From Treponema sp. (lineage in GTDB: Bacteria; Spirochaetota; Spirochaetia; Treponematales; Treponemataceae): a DNA stretch of 26,980 bases. A program made the position numbers and the translations under genes. The stretch covers positions 1-26,980 of the forward strand of contig JAEDDW010000022.1 of assembly GCA_016293645.1 (NCBI GenBank), written 5' to 3'. A model generated the notes under the pieces. That model was not told where the DNA came from. It ran no database searches and was given only the letters and a program-made list of their open reading frames with translations. The stretch's first letter is position 1. Every line of letters starts with the position of its first letter. This document shows positions 15,242 through 23,249 of the stretch, one piece after another.

Positions 15242-16158
15242 TCCTTCATGAACTTGACCAGCTCTTCAATCACTTCATAACGGCATCTATCATTGAGCAG
15301 CTCGTGGCGCATGCCGTCGTATATTTTTAAAGTAACATCCTTAACTCCGTTCTTTCTATATGCATCGGCAAGTTTTTTTACAGTCTTTCCATAAGAACCA
15401 ACCGGATCGTCCTTTCCGCAGCAGATGAAAACCGGAAGATCTGAGGGAACCTTTCTTAGACCGGCCTTGCTATGAATATTCAAGAAACCGCACAGAAGAT
15501 CGTACATGAATCCGCATGAGCAGCCGAAGCCACACATTTTATCCATCATGTAAAGGTCCACCGAAGAAGGATCGGAAGAAATCCAGTCGAATTCCGTCCT
15601 TGGATTTTTATATCTGGCATTGTATGAACCAAAAGACAGTTCATTTATCAGAGGGCTGACATATTTAGACCCTTTAAAAGCCCTTACGAGAGCTGCAACC
15701 AGAAGGCCACCACGGACCAATGCATTTCTAGGACCAGCAGTTCCCATGAGGATCGCCTTGTCTATTTCCTGTCCATGGTTTTCGATGACATATTGTGCGA
15801 CAAATGAACCAAAGCTATGGGAAGCAAGGATGATTTTTTTTCCTGGATATTTTTTCTTTGCATAGAGTATCTCTTCGTAAATGTCTTCCGCACATCTGAA
15901 AAATCCCCCCTTGTCACATATCCAGCCAAGCGGAACTCCATTCAATGCAGCGGTTTTTCCATGTCCACGATGATCTTCCACAATAAGCACACCATTATTC
16001 TCGCAGACATAGGATGCAAATTCCTCATATCTAAGACCATGCTCTGCCATTCCGTGGCTGAACACAACCACAAATTCAACAACATCATCACAGGACCACT
16101 GGTGGATGAAGTTTTTATTTCCATCGGACATCTCAAGTTCAAAATTTTCGTATTTCAT
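15238..16158 (-). CDS. Alpha/beta hydrolase, monoacylglycerol lipase/lysophospholipase-like
   Basis: A 306-residue serine hydrolase. It shows FSHGMAEHGLRY (33-44, oxyanion region), EDHRGHGKT (61-69), the nucleophile elbow ASHSFGSF with Ser115, the acid Asp in GKDDPVG (250/251) and the catalytic His285 in GMRHELLND. Architecture and the HGMAEH motif fit the hydrolase_4/PldB group that cleaves monoglycerides or lysophospholipids. No signal peptide is seen, so it is probably cytoplasmic. Two in-frame ATGs occur at 16176/16173, but TATAAT at 16165-16170 lies inside that extension and ends 6 bases before ATG 16158, so 16158 is preferred. Confidence 0.88.
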   Translation of the reverse strand: MKYENFELEMSDGNKNFIHQWSCDDVVEFVVVFSHGMAEHGLRYEEFASYVCENNGVLIVEDHRGHGKTAALNGVPLGWICDKGGFFRCAEDIYEEILYAKKKYPGKKIILASHSFGSFVAQYVIENHGQEIDKAILMGTAGPRNALVRGGLLVAALVRAFKGSKYVSPLINELSFGSYNARYKNPRTEFDWISSDPSSVDLYMMDKMCGFGCSCGFMYDLLCGFLNIHSKAGLRKVPSDLPVFICCGKDDPVGSYGKTVKKLADAYRKNGVKDVTLKIYDGMRHELLNDRCRYEVIEELVKFMKD

Positions 16159-16164
16159 GATTCG

Positions 16165-16170
16165 ATTATA
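16165..16170 (-). promoter_or_regulatory. -10 box of the alpha/beta hydrolase gene, leaderless
   Basis: Perfect TATAAT on the minus strand, ending 6 bases before the ATG at 16158. No convincing -35 at 16-18 bases; TTGAAC on the minus strand at 16199-16194 is too far (23 bases). Confidence 0.5.
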
Positions 16171-16210
16171 CATCATTAAATGAGATTTTGGGAGTTCAAT
16201 CTGGAGTGTA

Positions 16211-16239
16211 TGGCAATTATCCCCTTCAATCTGTATAAT
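16211..16239 (+). promoter_or_regulatory. Promoter of the rRNA methyltransferase gene, leaderless
   Basis: TATAAT at 16234-16239 followed by 6 bases (TCCCGT) to the ATG at 16246. The -35 at 17 bases is weak (TGGCAA, 16211-16216). Confidence 0.55.
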
Positions 16240-16245
16240 TCCCGT

Positions 16246-17502
16246 ATGTCAGAAATCATAACAGCAGAAAAGATGGTTGCCGGCGGAGACTGCATCGGTA
16301 CACTCAACGGGAAAAAAGTTTTCATTCCATTTGCCATTCCAGGAGAAAAGCTGGAAGTTGAGATCACAAATGAACAGCGTGACTACTGCAACTGTTCCAT
16401 TGTAAAAGTACTTGAAAGTTCACCTCACAGAGTAATGCCTTTCTGCCCTCTTTTTGAAAAATGCGGCGGATGCAACATGCAGCATATTGATGCCGGATAT
16501 CAGAGGGAGCTTAGGAAAAACATTCTTCTGGATGCTTTTGTCCATGAAGATGTCGATGTTCCGGAAATAGAAATAATCCATGGAGATGACAAGGGATACA
16601 GATCAAGATTCCAGTTTCACAACGGGGGTCTCATGGGAAAAAGAAGCAACGATATCATTTCCCTGACAAACTGTCCCTGTGCAACTTCCGAAATAAATCA
16701 CTACCTGGAGGAAGTTCCTTTTGAACAGCGCCCAGAAGGAAGAATCCATGTTTTTGGTTCAGATAAAATCTCAAACATTCCTGATGAATTCGACAAGCTT
16801 GTCATCGCGGAAAACACGGAAAGCGAAAGGCACGAAAAAAAATTCACCAGACACCAGCAGAAGACCACAGCAAGCGGACGGAAACTAAAAAAACAGAAAC
16901 AGATCAAGGCACGCTATGAAGGGACTACAATCAGCGCCGCAACGGCATGCCAGGTTGAACTTCTTGGAAAAAAGCTGAACTTTGACGTTCAGGGTTTCTT
17001 CCAGTCCAATCTTGAGGTGCTTGAAAAGTCAATTCCCCTTGTGACAGGCGGAATCGAAGGGAAAAATGTCCTTGACATGTATAGCGGTTGTGGAACTTTC
17101 AGCGTATTCCTTGCAGATCATTTTGAAAAAGTCACCATGGTCGAACACAACAAGAGCGCCATTGTTTTTGCTGAACAGAACATGGCTGGAAAAAGACATG
17201 AAAGCTTTGGACTTTCCGGCGAAGTATGGACAAAATACCATGCGGAAAACACAATCAAGGCAGGCGGAACTTTTGATGCCGTCGTAATTGATCCTCCGCG
17301 AAGCGGAATGGAAAAAGAAGTCTGCCAGTGGCTGCAGAAATCAGGAATACCCCATATCAGAAGCGTTTCCTGCGACATTGCAACCCATGCCCGTGATGCA
17401 AAATTTCTGACAAGAGCCGGCTACAGACTTGAAAAACTTTATCTTCTTGATTTCTATCCCCAGACAGGACATATAGAAAGTCTTGCAATCTTTGAAAAAT
17501 GA
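16246..17502 (+). CDS. rlmD: 23S rRNA (uracil-C5)-methyltransferase, RlmD/RumA family
   Basis: A 418-residue TrmA/RumA-family enzyme that makes 5-methyluridine in 23S rRNA with SAM. An N-terminal TRAM-like domain (MVAGGDCIGTLNGKKVFIPFAIPGE) precedes the 4Fe-4S ligands Cys67, Cys73, Cys76 and Cys143 or 145 (CPLFEKCGGC, LTNCPC). The methyltransferase domain has FFQSN (251-255), the SAM motif VLDMYSGCGTF (275-285), IDPPRSGM and the catalytic Cys376 in SCDIATHARD, with general base Glu411 in HIES. The usual SCNPATLARD has Asn-Pro where this has Asp-Ile. A lysine-rich insert lies at 196-222. The start at 16246 discards an in-frame upstream ATG at 16180; TATAAT ends 6 bases before it. RlmD versus RumA specificity is not decided. 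Confidence 0.9.
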   Translation: MSEIITAEKMVAGGDCIGTLNGKKVFIPFAIPGEKLEVEITNEQRDYCNCSIVKVLESSPHRVMPFCPLFEKCGGCNMQHIDAGYQRELRKNILLDAFVHEDVDVPEIEIIHGDDKGYRSRFQFHNGGLMGKRSNDIISLTNCPCATSEINHYLEEVPFEQRPEGRIHVFGSDKISNIPDEFDKLVIAENTESERHEKKFTRHQQKTTASGRKLKKQKQIKARYEGTTISAATACQVELLGKKLNFDVQGFFQSNLEVLEKSIPLVTGGIEGKNVLDMYSGCGTFSVFLADHFEKVTMVEHNKSAIVFAEQNMAGKRHESFGLSGEVWTKYHAENTIKAGGTFDAVVIDPPRSGMEKEVCQWLQKSGIPHIRSVSCDIATHARDAKFLTRAGYRLEKLYLLDFYPQTGHIESLAIFEK

Positions 17503-19262
17503 AAAGGCTATTTCTTGCGGCATTGATAATGATCTCCTCGATTCCATGCATGGCACAGCAGACCTTTGTGAACAAGGAAATCGACTTGTCCCAGACCCTT
17601 GCCTCAAACATCGCTGTTATTGGCGGAAGCCTTGCATGCCAGCCTGTAAGAACAAGCTATGGATATGTGGCCGCCGGAGACGGAAAACAGATATACGGAT
17701 TCACACAGGAAGGAAGGTTGCTCTGGCAGCGTACAGCAAAATTCAGACTGAAGAAATTCATATCGGTGTTATCGGAAGACCTTATCTGCGTTGTATCAAC
17801 AGATTCCCAGATTGCCCTACTCAATTCAAGCGGTCTTTTTCTCTGGACTTCAAAATCAGATTTTACAGTCATGGACGAACCCTTCCAGGGAGCTGACGGA
17901 AGAATATTTGTCCGGGGAAAAAATTATCTTTCCTGTTACGGCATGAAAGGAACCCGACGTTGGGAAACCAAAACCGAAGAACAGAACTCAAAGCTGAAAC
18001 CTTCATTGCTGAACGATGGTTCCGTCGTCGTGTTTCTTTCTCGGATGCAGGACGGCAAGACAGTCGGAACAAGAATCAGTCCTTTTGGTGAATTTATCGA
18101 AGAGATCGTTTTTGCAGGCCAGGTTTTGTCGGCACATTCCACCGCATACGGCACAGCATTGACTTTCTCAGATGGCAGCGCAGGTCTTCTAGCCATTGAA
18201 AATAATGCAGCCATCTCAAAATGGACAATTCCATCTGTATCCGGAATTCTATCACTGCCATTGAATGTCATCTGCGACAGAAAAAACGATCTTCTGTATT
18301 TTGTCCACGGACCATCTTCCAGGATCGCCTGCGTGGAGACAAAAACAGGAAACGTGATCTCAAGTTTCGATACCCAGATTGGAACTTCAGACATAAAGTA
18401 CATGACATTGACTTCCCAGGGTGTCGTACTTTGTTCACAGAGTAAAGGCCATTGCTATAAAAAAGATGGAGATCTGGCCTGGAAAGTCAAATTTGATCCC
18501 CAGAAGAAAACAAAATACATGTTTGTTTCCGACTCAGGCTATATTGTTCTTTGCAACAGCAACTGGACCATGGAACTTTACCAGACAAGGCTCAATCTTG
18601 AAAAAACACGATCTTCTTTTTATGAAATGAAAGCAGCCCGCCTCAAACTTGATGAATCAAGAGGCATGTATCCCTCTTCCTATGAGTATGGAAGACTCAT
18701 AGAGGACAAAGAACTTGAACAGATTTCGGAAAGTTTTTCAAAAGGAGATTTTTCAGAAAAGGAAAAAGACAGCCTTTCTCTTCTCCACCTTGAAATCACG
18801 GAAATGACATCCCAATGGAACAGAAACCGATCTCAAGGACAAAGAGACAGCCTGTACTTCAGGAACAATATTCCATATTCCTCATCGCTGATAGAAACCG
18901 CCTGCAGAACAGAAGTTTACTTTTGCAGAAATGAACTCATCTCATTGATGAAGAACACCAGCGACCCTTCATTCCTTCTTCATCTTGTCAAATGTGCGGG
19001 AATTGCAGCATGGGATCCGGGTGAAGAAATGCTTTCCGCAATCGAATATCTGATGAACACAAAAAGGGTTTCACCCAAGGACATACTTCTGCTGAATGAA
19101 ATAGCTGACACTACATGGGAAATATGCCGTTTCATGGGTAGACCTGCTTATTTTCAGAAAGGCCGTCAGATTCTGGGCTACATGCTTTATCCACAGTTTC
19201 CAAAAGAAATAAGGGACAAAGCCGTTGAAATCATGAGAAAAATTGCCGATTCCAAACTGTAA
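17499..19262 (+). CDS. Exported beta-propeller protein (PQQ/WD-like repeats)
   Basis: A 587-residue protein with a signal peptide (MKRLFLAALIMISSIPCMA, likely cleaved before QQ). Residues about 40-370 are irregular beta-propeller blades recognisable by repeating Gly-x-x-LW endings: YGFTQEGRLLWQR, LLNSSGLFLWTSK, YGMKGTRRWETK, CYKKDGDLAWKVK. This is the PQQ-like/BamB type fold. The C-terminal 200 residues are helical and charged, ending in helix pairs that look HEAT-like. Function unknown; a periplasmic or outer-membrane-associated scaffold is plausible. The ATG overlaps the methyltransferase stop by 4 bases, so the two are co-transcribed. P83/100 follows from its own promoter. Confidence 0.78.
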   Translation: MKRLFLAALIMISSIPCMAQQTFVNKEIDLSQTLASNIAVIGGSLACQPVRTSYGYVAAGDGKQIYGFTQEGRLLWQRTAKFRLKKFISVLSEDLICVVSTDSQIALLNSSGLFLWTSKSDFTVMDEPFQGADGRIFVRGKNYLSCYGMKGTRRWETKTEEQNSKLKPSLLNDGSVVVFLSRMQDGKTVGTRISPFGEFIEEIVFAGQVLSAHSTAYGTALTFSDGSAGLLAIENNAAISKWTIPSVSGILSLPLNVICDRKNDLLYFVHGPSSRIACVETKTGNVISSFDTQIGTSDIKYMTLTSQGVVLCSQSKGHCYKKDGDLAWKVKFDPQKKTKYMFVSDSGYIVLCNSNWTMELYQTRLNLEKTRSSFYEMKAARLKLDESRGMYPSSYEYGRLIEDKELEQISESFSKGDFSEKEKDSLSLLHLEITEMTSQWNRNRSQGQRDSLYFRNNIPYSSSLIETACRTEVYFCRNELISLMKNTSDPSFLLHLVKCAGIAAWDPGEEMLSAIEYLMNTKRVSPKDILLLNEIADTTWEICRFMGRPAYFQKGRQILGYMLYPQFPKEIRDKAVEIMRKIADSKL

Positions 19263-19290
19263 TTAAAAGTACAATATTGTTAATTTTATC

Positions 19291-19319
19291 ATGACAACCA
19301 GTCAATTTAGTGGTAAAAT
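19291..19319 (+). promoter_or_regulatory. Promoter of the P83/100 gene
   Basis: ATGACA (19291-19296, 5 of 6), 17 bases, TAAAAT (19314-19319) preceded by TGG, giving an extended -10. Unlike most promoters here it leaves a leader of about 20 bases containing GGAGG. Confidence 0.7.
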
Positions 19320-19335
19320 ATCTGATGAAATTCGT

Positions 19336-19340
19336 GGAGG
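19336..19340 (+). promoter_or_regulatory. Ribosome binding site deciding the P83/100 start
   Basis: GGAGG, 5 bases before the ATG at 19346 that opens the signal peptide. In-frame starts at 19310 (GTG) and 19325 (ATG) lie upstream of or next to the predicted transcription start and would bury the signal peptide. Confidence 0.8.
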
Positions 19341-19345
19341 ATTTT

Positions 19346-21112
19346 ATGAAGAAATTTTGCGCAGCATCATTTGTATTGTCGGCATTCATTGCTTTCAATG
19401 CATTTGCCATCGATGTAAACGAAAGGGAACTTAAGAGTACCGGAGATGAAGGTACAATCGTGTTTGAGAACTATTCAGGTCCTCATGCAGTAATCGAAAC
19501 AGTTGAAGCCATCAGGGCTATCGGTTCAGGTCTTGGAAACAGACTTAAAGCATCTGGTCTGGACAAAGATACTGTGATCGGAGCAAATGAAAAATATACG
19601 GTCATCCATGCAGTTGATTCCTCAACAGGAAAACTTGATGCAGATATTCTTGTAATCAACGCAAATGCAACAGTAGACCATATCCGCAACCTTAGAAGAA
19701 TCATTGCGGCTTATCTTGCATCTGCTTACGGTTACAACGAAAAAGACGCAAACACAGTCGCTACATTCGTAACGGTCTACAATGCCGTTTACAGACAGAA
19801 CCTTGATTCCTTCAAAGGTAAATACAAGGAAATCGTTACAAAAAATCTCAGCACCTCAAAATGCGGTCTTTCAGTAAAATGGAGTGACTGGCCAGGCAAT
19901 TCGCAGATTGTGATTCCGCTGGGAGAATTTGCGGACGGTGGACTTTCGTCAGTTGAAACTTCTGTAATCAGTGACAAGAATGTTGTCAAATCGATGAAGG
20001 AAGAAGACGACAAGGGAATTGATGAGCGCAAGAATATGGTGGACATCAAGGAACGTGAGGCGGACGCTGCTTCAGAAAAGGCACAGGATGCAGCAAAGAC
20101 TGCAAGTCAGGAAAAGAAGAATCTTGACGAGCAGAAGAAAGTTCAGAAAAACGCAGAAAAGGATGCTGCAGAAAAGAAACAGGCAGCTGACAAGGCAAAA
20201 GAAGAATCTGAAAAGAAAAAACAGGAAGCAGACAAGGCAAAGGCTGAATCAAAGGCAGATCCAAAAAACGCACAGAAGAAAAAGGATGCTGATGAAAAGC
20301 AGAAGCAGGCAGCACAGGCTGAGTCTGATGCAAAAGCAAAAGAAGAAGCCGCTGAAAAAGCCGCTGAAAGAGCCGCTGAAGAAAAGGAAAGAACTGAAGA
20401 ACAGCAGGCTGTAACAGACCGTGCAGACGAAATTGCCGAAGAACAGCAGAGAAAAGCTGACAAGAAGCAGGATGAAGCACAGAATGAGCGCATGGAAATT
20501 GCACAGGACCAGCAGGAAATTCTCAACAAGGAATTGCAGAACCTTAAGGACGGAACAGTAACAGGTCTTTCAATCTGCGATGAATCTCAGATGCTCAGTA
20601 ATCTTGTTAAAATCAATGCAAAAACAGGTGATGTTGTACGTGAGTCTCCTGTAAAAGTTATTCGCGGAAGAACAGTTCTTGAAGTAAAGGATCCTGTCAT
20701 CAACATGGCTACACAGGCAATCATGCCATCAAAATCTTCTGATGCTTCCCTCTTCTACATGGCAGTATGTGGAGAAAACTCGGGAAATGGTGCTGTAAAA
20801 CTCTGTCTCATTGATGCCTTCACAATGGAAATACAGAAAGAAAGCGAAGAATCACTTTCAAAGGATTCGGTTCTCGTTACTAACGGAAGCAACTACTACG
20901 TAGTCATCAATGAAAACGGCAGATATTATGTCGCATCTTATGACAAGCAGATCGACATCAAGACAAAGAGCAATGTTGCTGTAAAGGAATCTACTGCAAT
21001 AACAGTGACTTCAAGCGGTCTTATCGTTACTACTGAAAATGGAACTCCTGCAATACTTTCACTTGCAGACCTTTCACTGATCGGTGGTCCTGACACTACA
21101 AACGCAAAATAA
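19346..21112 (+). CDS. P83/100-type exported coiled-coil antigen
   Basis: A 588-residue protein of the Borrelia/Treponema P83/100 family. A signal peptide (MKKFCAASFVLSAFIAFNAFA) is followed by a conserved globular domain with VNERELKSTG, FENYSGPHAVIETVEAIRAIG and KCGLSVKWSDWPGNSQIVIPLGEF. A central coiled coil of about 165 residues is almost entirely Lys, Glu, Ala, Gln and Asp (bases about 20000-20540). The C-terminal domain is beta-rich and propeller-like, with repeating LVKINAKTGDVV-type segments. Location is probably periplasmic; the molecular role is unknown although the Borrelia protein is a well-known antigen. The GCCGCTGAA codon triplet repeats near 20349-20380, a sign of local repeat expansion. 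Own promoter and strong ribosome binding site. Confidence 0.92.
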   Translation: MKKFCAASFVLSAFIAFNAFAIDVNERELKSTGDEGTIVFENYSGPHAVIETVEAIRAIGSGLGNRLKASGLDKDTVIGANEKYTVIHAVDSSTGKLDADILVINANATVDHIRNLRRIIAAYLASAYGYNEKDANTVATFVTVYNAVYRQNLDSFKGKYKEIVTKNLSTSKCGLSVKWSDWPGNSQIVIPLGEFADGGLSSVETSVISDKNVVKSMKEEDDKGIDERKNMVDIKEREADAASEKAQDAAKTASQEKKNLDEQKKVQKNAEKDAAEKKQAADKAKEESEKKKQEADKAKAESKADPKNAQKKKDADEKQKQAAQAESDAKAKEEAAEKAAERAAEEKERTEEQQAVTDRADEIAEEQQRKADKKQDEAQNERMEIAQDQQEILNKELQNLKDGTVTGLSICDESQMLSNLVKINAKTGDVVRESPVKVIRGRTVLEVKDPVINMATQAIMPSKSSDASLFYMAVCGENSGNGAVKLCLIDAFTMEIQKESEESLSKDSVLVTNGSNYYVVINENGRYYVASYDKQIDIKTKSNVAVKESTAITVTSSGLIVTTENGTPAILSLADLSLIGGPDTTNAK

Positions 21113-21133
21113 CAGGATCTGATGAAACTAAGA

Positions 21134-21253
21134 GGGGCTGTCCAATAAGTATTCATGCCAGGGTCATTGAGCAATGTCGAAATGCCCGATACCACTATAT
21201 GTGGTGGTTTCGACTAAGCTCAACCACCCTGAGATTACTTTTGGGACAGCCCC
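21134..21253. repeat. MITE-like nested palindrome between convergent genes
   Basis: A 120-base element bounded by inverted repeats GGGGCTGTCCAATAAGT (21134-21150) and ACTTTTGGGACAGCCCC (21237-21253), matching 15 of 17. Inside are a second inverted pair (21159-21184 with 21206-21231, carrying TTGAGC..GTCGAAA halves) and a perfect central hairpin ACCAC-TATAT-GTGGT (21191-21205). Nothing in it codes. The ends resemble insertion-sequence termini and suggest a non-autonomous element, but no clear target duplication is seen. The right arm followed by CTTCTTTTTT could end the P83/100 transcript. Confidence 0.7.
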
Positions 21254-21265
21254 CTTCTTTTTTAA
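21235..21265 (+). terminator. Probable P83/100 terminator formed by the palindromic element
   Basis: The right arm GGGACAGCCCC can pair with the left arm GGGGCTGTCC about 90 bases upstream and is followed by CTTCTTTTTT. The stem is long-range, so efficiency is uncertain. No other terminator is visible between the two convergent genes. Confidence 0.4.
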
Positions 21266-21297
21266 GCAACTGAAATAAAAATCGTTTTTAGCAGATC

Positions 21298-22860
21298 TTA
21301 TATTTCCTTGTACAGTTTTTCATACTCAACGGCAACTTTATCCCATGAAAATTTTTCGTGGATATATACGGAAGCGTCACGAATAATTGTAGAAATAGAT
21401 TTTCTTCCATTGGATCCTACAATTTCAATTAGTTTTGACAAAACCTTTCCCAGACTTTCAGAAGTATTTGGTGAATAAAGGAAACCGGTTTTCCCGTCAA
21501 GTATTTTCTTTAATCCGCCAGTTGCATGAGCAACTGGTATGGTTCCGTATGTCTGAGCAATAAAATCTTCAAGACCACAAGGCTCAAAATAACTTGGATG
21601 AAGTGAAAAATCAGCAGAGGCTACAGAAAGCCGTGCAATGACCCGGTCATAACCTTTCAGATAAACAACTTTGCCACTATATTTTTCTGCAAGAGCGGCC
21701 AACCTCTTTTCAAGTTCCGGGAAGCCCTGACCTGCGATGATGAACTTCACATTCATTTTCTTTTCAAGCAGACTTTCAACGGCACCGCACATTACCTCAA
21801 TACCCTTTTGATGAACGACCCGCCCATGATAGGCGATAAAAACCGAATCATCATCTTCCTCAATGAATCCGAATTTTTTATGGTCCATCGGAAGCGAAGA
21901 AGCATTTCTGGATGCAAATTTTTCAATGAAATATCTGCGGCATGAATACTTTCCTTCAAGATCAAGATTCATCGGGTCAAAGGCATAAGGAAGCAGAGAA
22001 ACCTTTGTGTCACAAGGATCATAACGTGAAAAATCAATACCGTTGGTAATACCTTTTATGTCGACACCGTATTCAACGTATTTATCACTGAGACCTGCTG
22101 TATCTGTTTTTCCTAGAAGTATTTCCTGTGCATATTCAGGAGAAACCGTAGTGATGACTGAAAATTTTGATGCTATGATGAAAGGTTCAACACAATTGCC
22201 GCACAATCCCAAAGAAAGGAAGTCTTTTTCGAGACCAGTATAGGCAACGGCTTCATCAATAGTTGAAAAATTGTGATGATAACCTGGACCTGCATTATGG
22301 ATTGTGACTGCGTATTTTGTATCTGAAAGCTTTCTGTTGATTTCAGAATCCTTTCTGCAATAATATGCACCAAAAGCCGGAACCATTGCAGTTGCCGCAT
22401 CCTGACAGTGGATCACATAAGGAATTTCAGAACTGTCCATCAAAGTAGAATAGAAAACAACAGCTTTCTGGAAAATCACATTCATGAAATTCACATCAAT
22501 ATGACCTTCACCCTTTTTATGTGCAGGATTTTCTTCTTCATCTTCCTGCGTATAGGTATAGACTGATTTTTTTTCAAGAAACGATGGATGCTGAACAAAA
22601 ACAATATCAACTCCATTCATAGATCCTTTCATGAAAAATACATCTTCCTTTTTTCCAAGAACATCGATAAGGACAGATTTTTTTTCAGAAGTTGCATCAC
22701 ATGATACATCCTTCAGCTCAGTACACGCATACTGTGGTATGAATAAAGTGACCTTATGACCAAGCCTTGCAAGACTTTCACACAAAGAGCAGCTTACATT
22801 TTTAACACCACCAGCTTCCGCAATACCTGCGTATTCCCTTGATACAAGCCAGATGTTCAT
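21298..22860 (-). CDS. glgA: Glycogen synthase (GT5, GlgA)
   Basis: A 520-residue GT-B glycosyltransferase that extends alpha-1,4-glucan from ADP-glucose. The N-terminal domain has EAGGVKNVSCSLCESLARLGHKVTL, the C-terminal domain has IAYHGRVVHQKGIEVM and the retaining-GT signature FEPCGLEDFIAQTYGTIPVAHATGGL with the E-x7-E pair. Bacterial GlgA usually starts with KxGGL; here the loop is EAGGV with Glu15 replacing the substrate-phosphate-binding Lys15 of E. coli GlgA. It is slightly longer than typical enzymes (about 480). It begins 5 bases after aroH ends and is the last gene of a three-gene operon. A GH57-type protein elsewhere in the window may act on the same polymer, though it looks inactive. 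Confidence 0.9.
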   Translation of the reverse strand: MNIWLVSREYAGIAEAGGVKNVSCSLCESLARLGHKVTLFIPQYACTELKDVSCDATSEKKSVLIDVLGKKEDVFFMKGSMNGVDIVFVQHPSFLEKKSVYTYTQEDEEENPAHKKGEGHIDVNFMNVIFQKAVVFYSTLMDSSEIPYVIHCQDAATAMVPAFGAYYCRKDSEINRKLSDTKYAVTIHNAGPGYHHNFSTIDEAVAYTGLEKDFLSLGLCGNCVEPFIIASKFSVITTVSPEYAQEILLGKTDTAGLSDKYVEYGVDIKGITNGIDFSRYDPCDTKVSLLPYAFDPMNLDLEGKYSCRRYFIEKFASRNASSLPMDHKKFGFIEEDDDSVFIAYHGRVVHQKGIEVMCGAVESLLEKKMNVKFIIAGQGFPELEKRLAALAEKYSGKVVYLKGYDRVIARLSVASADFSLHPSYFEPCGLEDFIAQTYGTIPVAHATGGLKKILDGKTGFLYSPNTSESLGKVLSKLIEIVGSNGRKSISTIIRDASVYIHEKFSWDKVAVEYEKLYKEI

Positions 22861-22865
22861 CGTTA

Positions 22866-23240
22866 TTATTTTCCGGCAAAATCTGGTCTCAAGACTTCAG
22901 CACCATTCATATAAACCATGTGAAGTTCAGAGTTTTCCTCAAGATATAAGGTAACCATGACACGTATGCAATTTTTCAGCATGCCAACAATCTCAAGTTC
23001 AGGTGTGGAAAACAAAGCAACCTTTGAAGTATCGATTCCAGTGTCACTATGTCTAAGGGCATAGCACGGATTCATGACGTCAAGTTCCTTTGTCATAGTA
23101 AACTGAATGGAAACAAGATCCTCAGCCTTCACATCATTAAGTGAAAAAAGAGTGCGGCACATATCACCAACATTCCTGAGGATGTCATCCTTTGTATTCT
23201 GTGAGCAGACAGCTCCCCTCAACGCATACAGTCTTTTCAT
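22866..23240 (-). CDS. aroH: Chorismate mutase, AroH class
   Basis: A 124-residue monofunctional chorismate mutase of the Bacillus AroH type, converting chorismate to prephenate for Phe/Tyr synthesis. Active-site residues match the Bacillus enzyme: Arg8 (LRGAV), Arg63, Glu81 (TPELEIVG), Arg93 (CIRV), Tyr110 and Arg118 (VYMNGAEVLRPD). Glu-to-Arg spacing of 12 is preserved. The start has TAAGGT 6-8 bases upstream, overlapping the stop of the preceding gene. It is followed by glgA after 5 bases, an unusual pairing of aromatic amino acid and glycogen genes. Confidence 0.92.
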   Translation of the reverse strand: MKRLYALRGAVCSQNTKDDILRNVGDMCRTLFSLNDVKAEDLVSIQFTMTKELDVMNPCYALRHSDTGIDTSKVALFSTPELEIVGMLKNCIRVMVTLYLEENSELHMVYMNGAEVLRPDFAGK

Positions 23241-23249
23241 TTTTTTACC

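Noticed and set aside
19263..19345. Possible small RNA or riboswitch before P83/100
   Set aside because: The gap is explained by one promoter and a ribosome site, leaving about 20 bases of leader with no stem visible.
20019..20529. Long open frames on other frames and on the minus strand under the P83/100 coiled coil
   Set aside because: The Lys/Glu/Ala-rich, purine-biased codons keep other frames open; the products are low-complexity and have no start signals.
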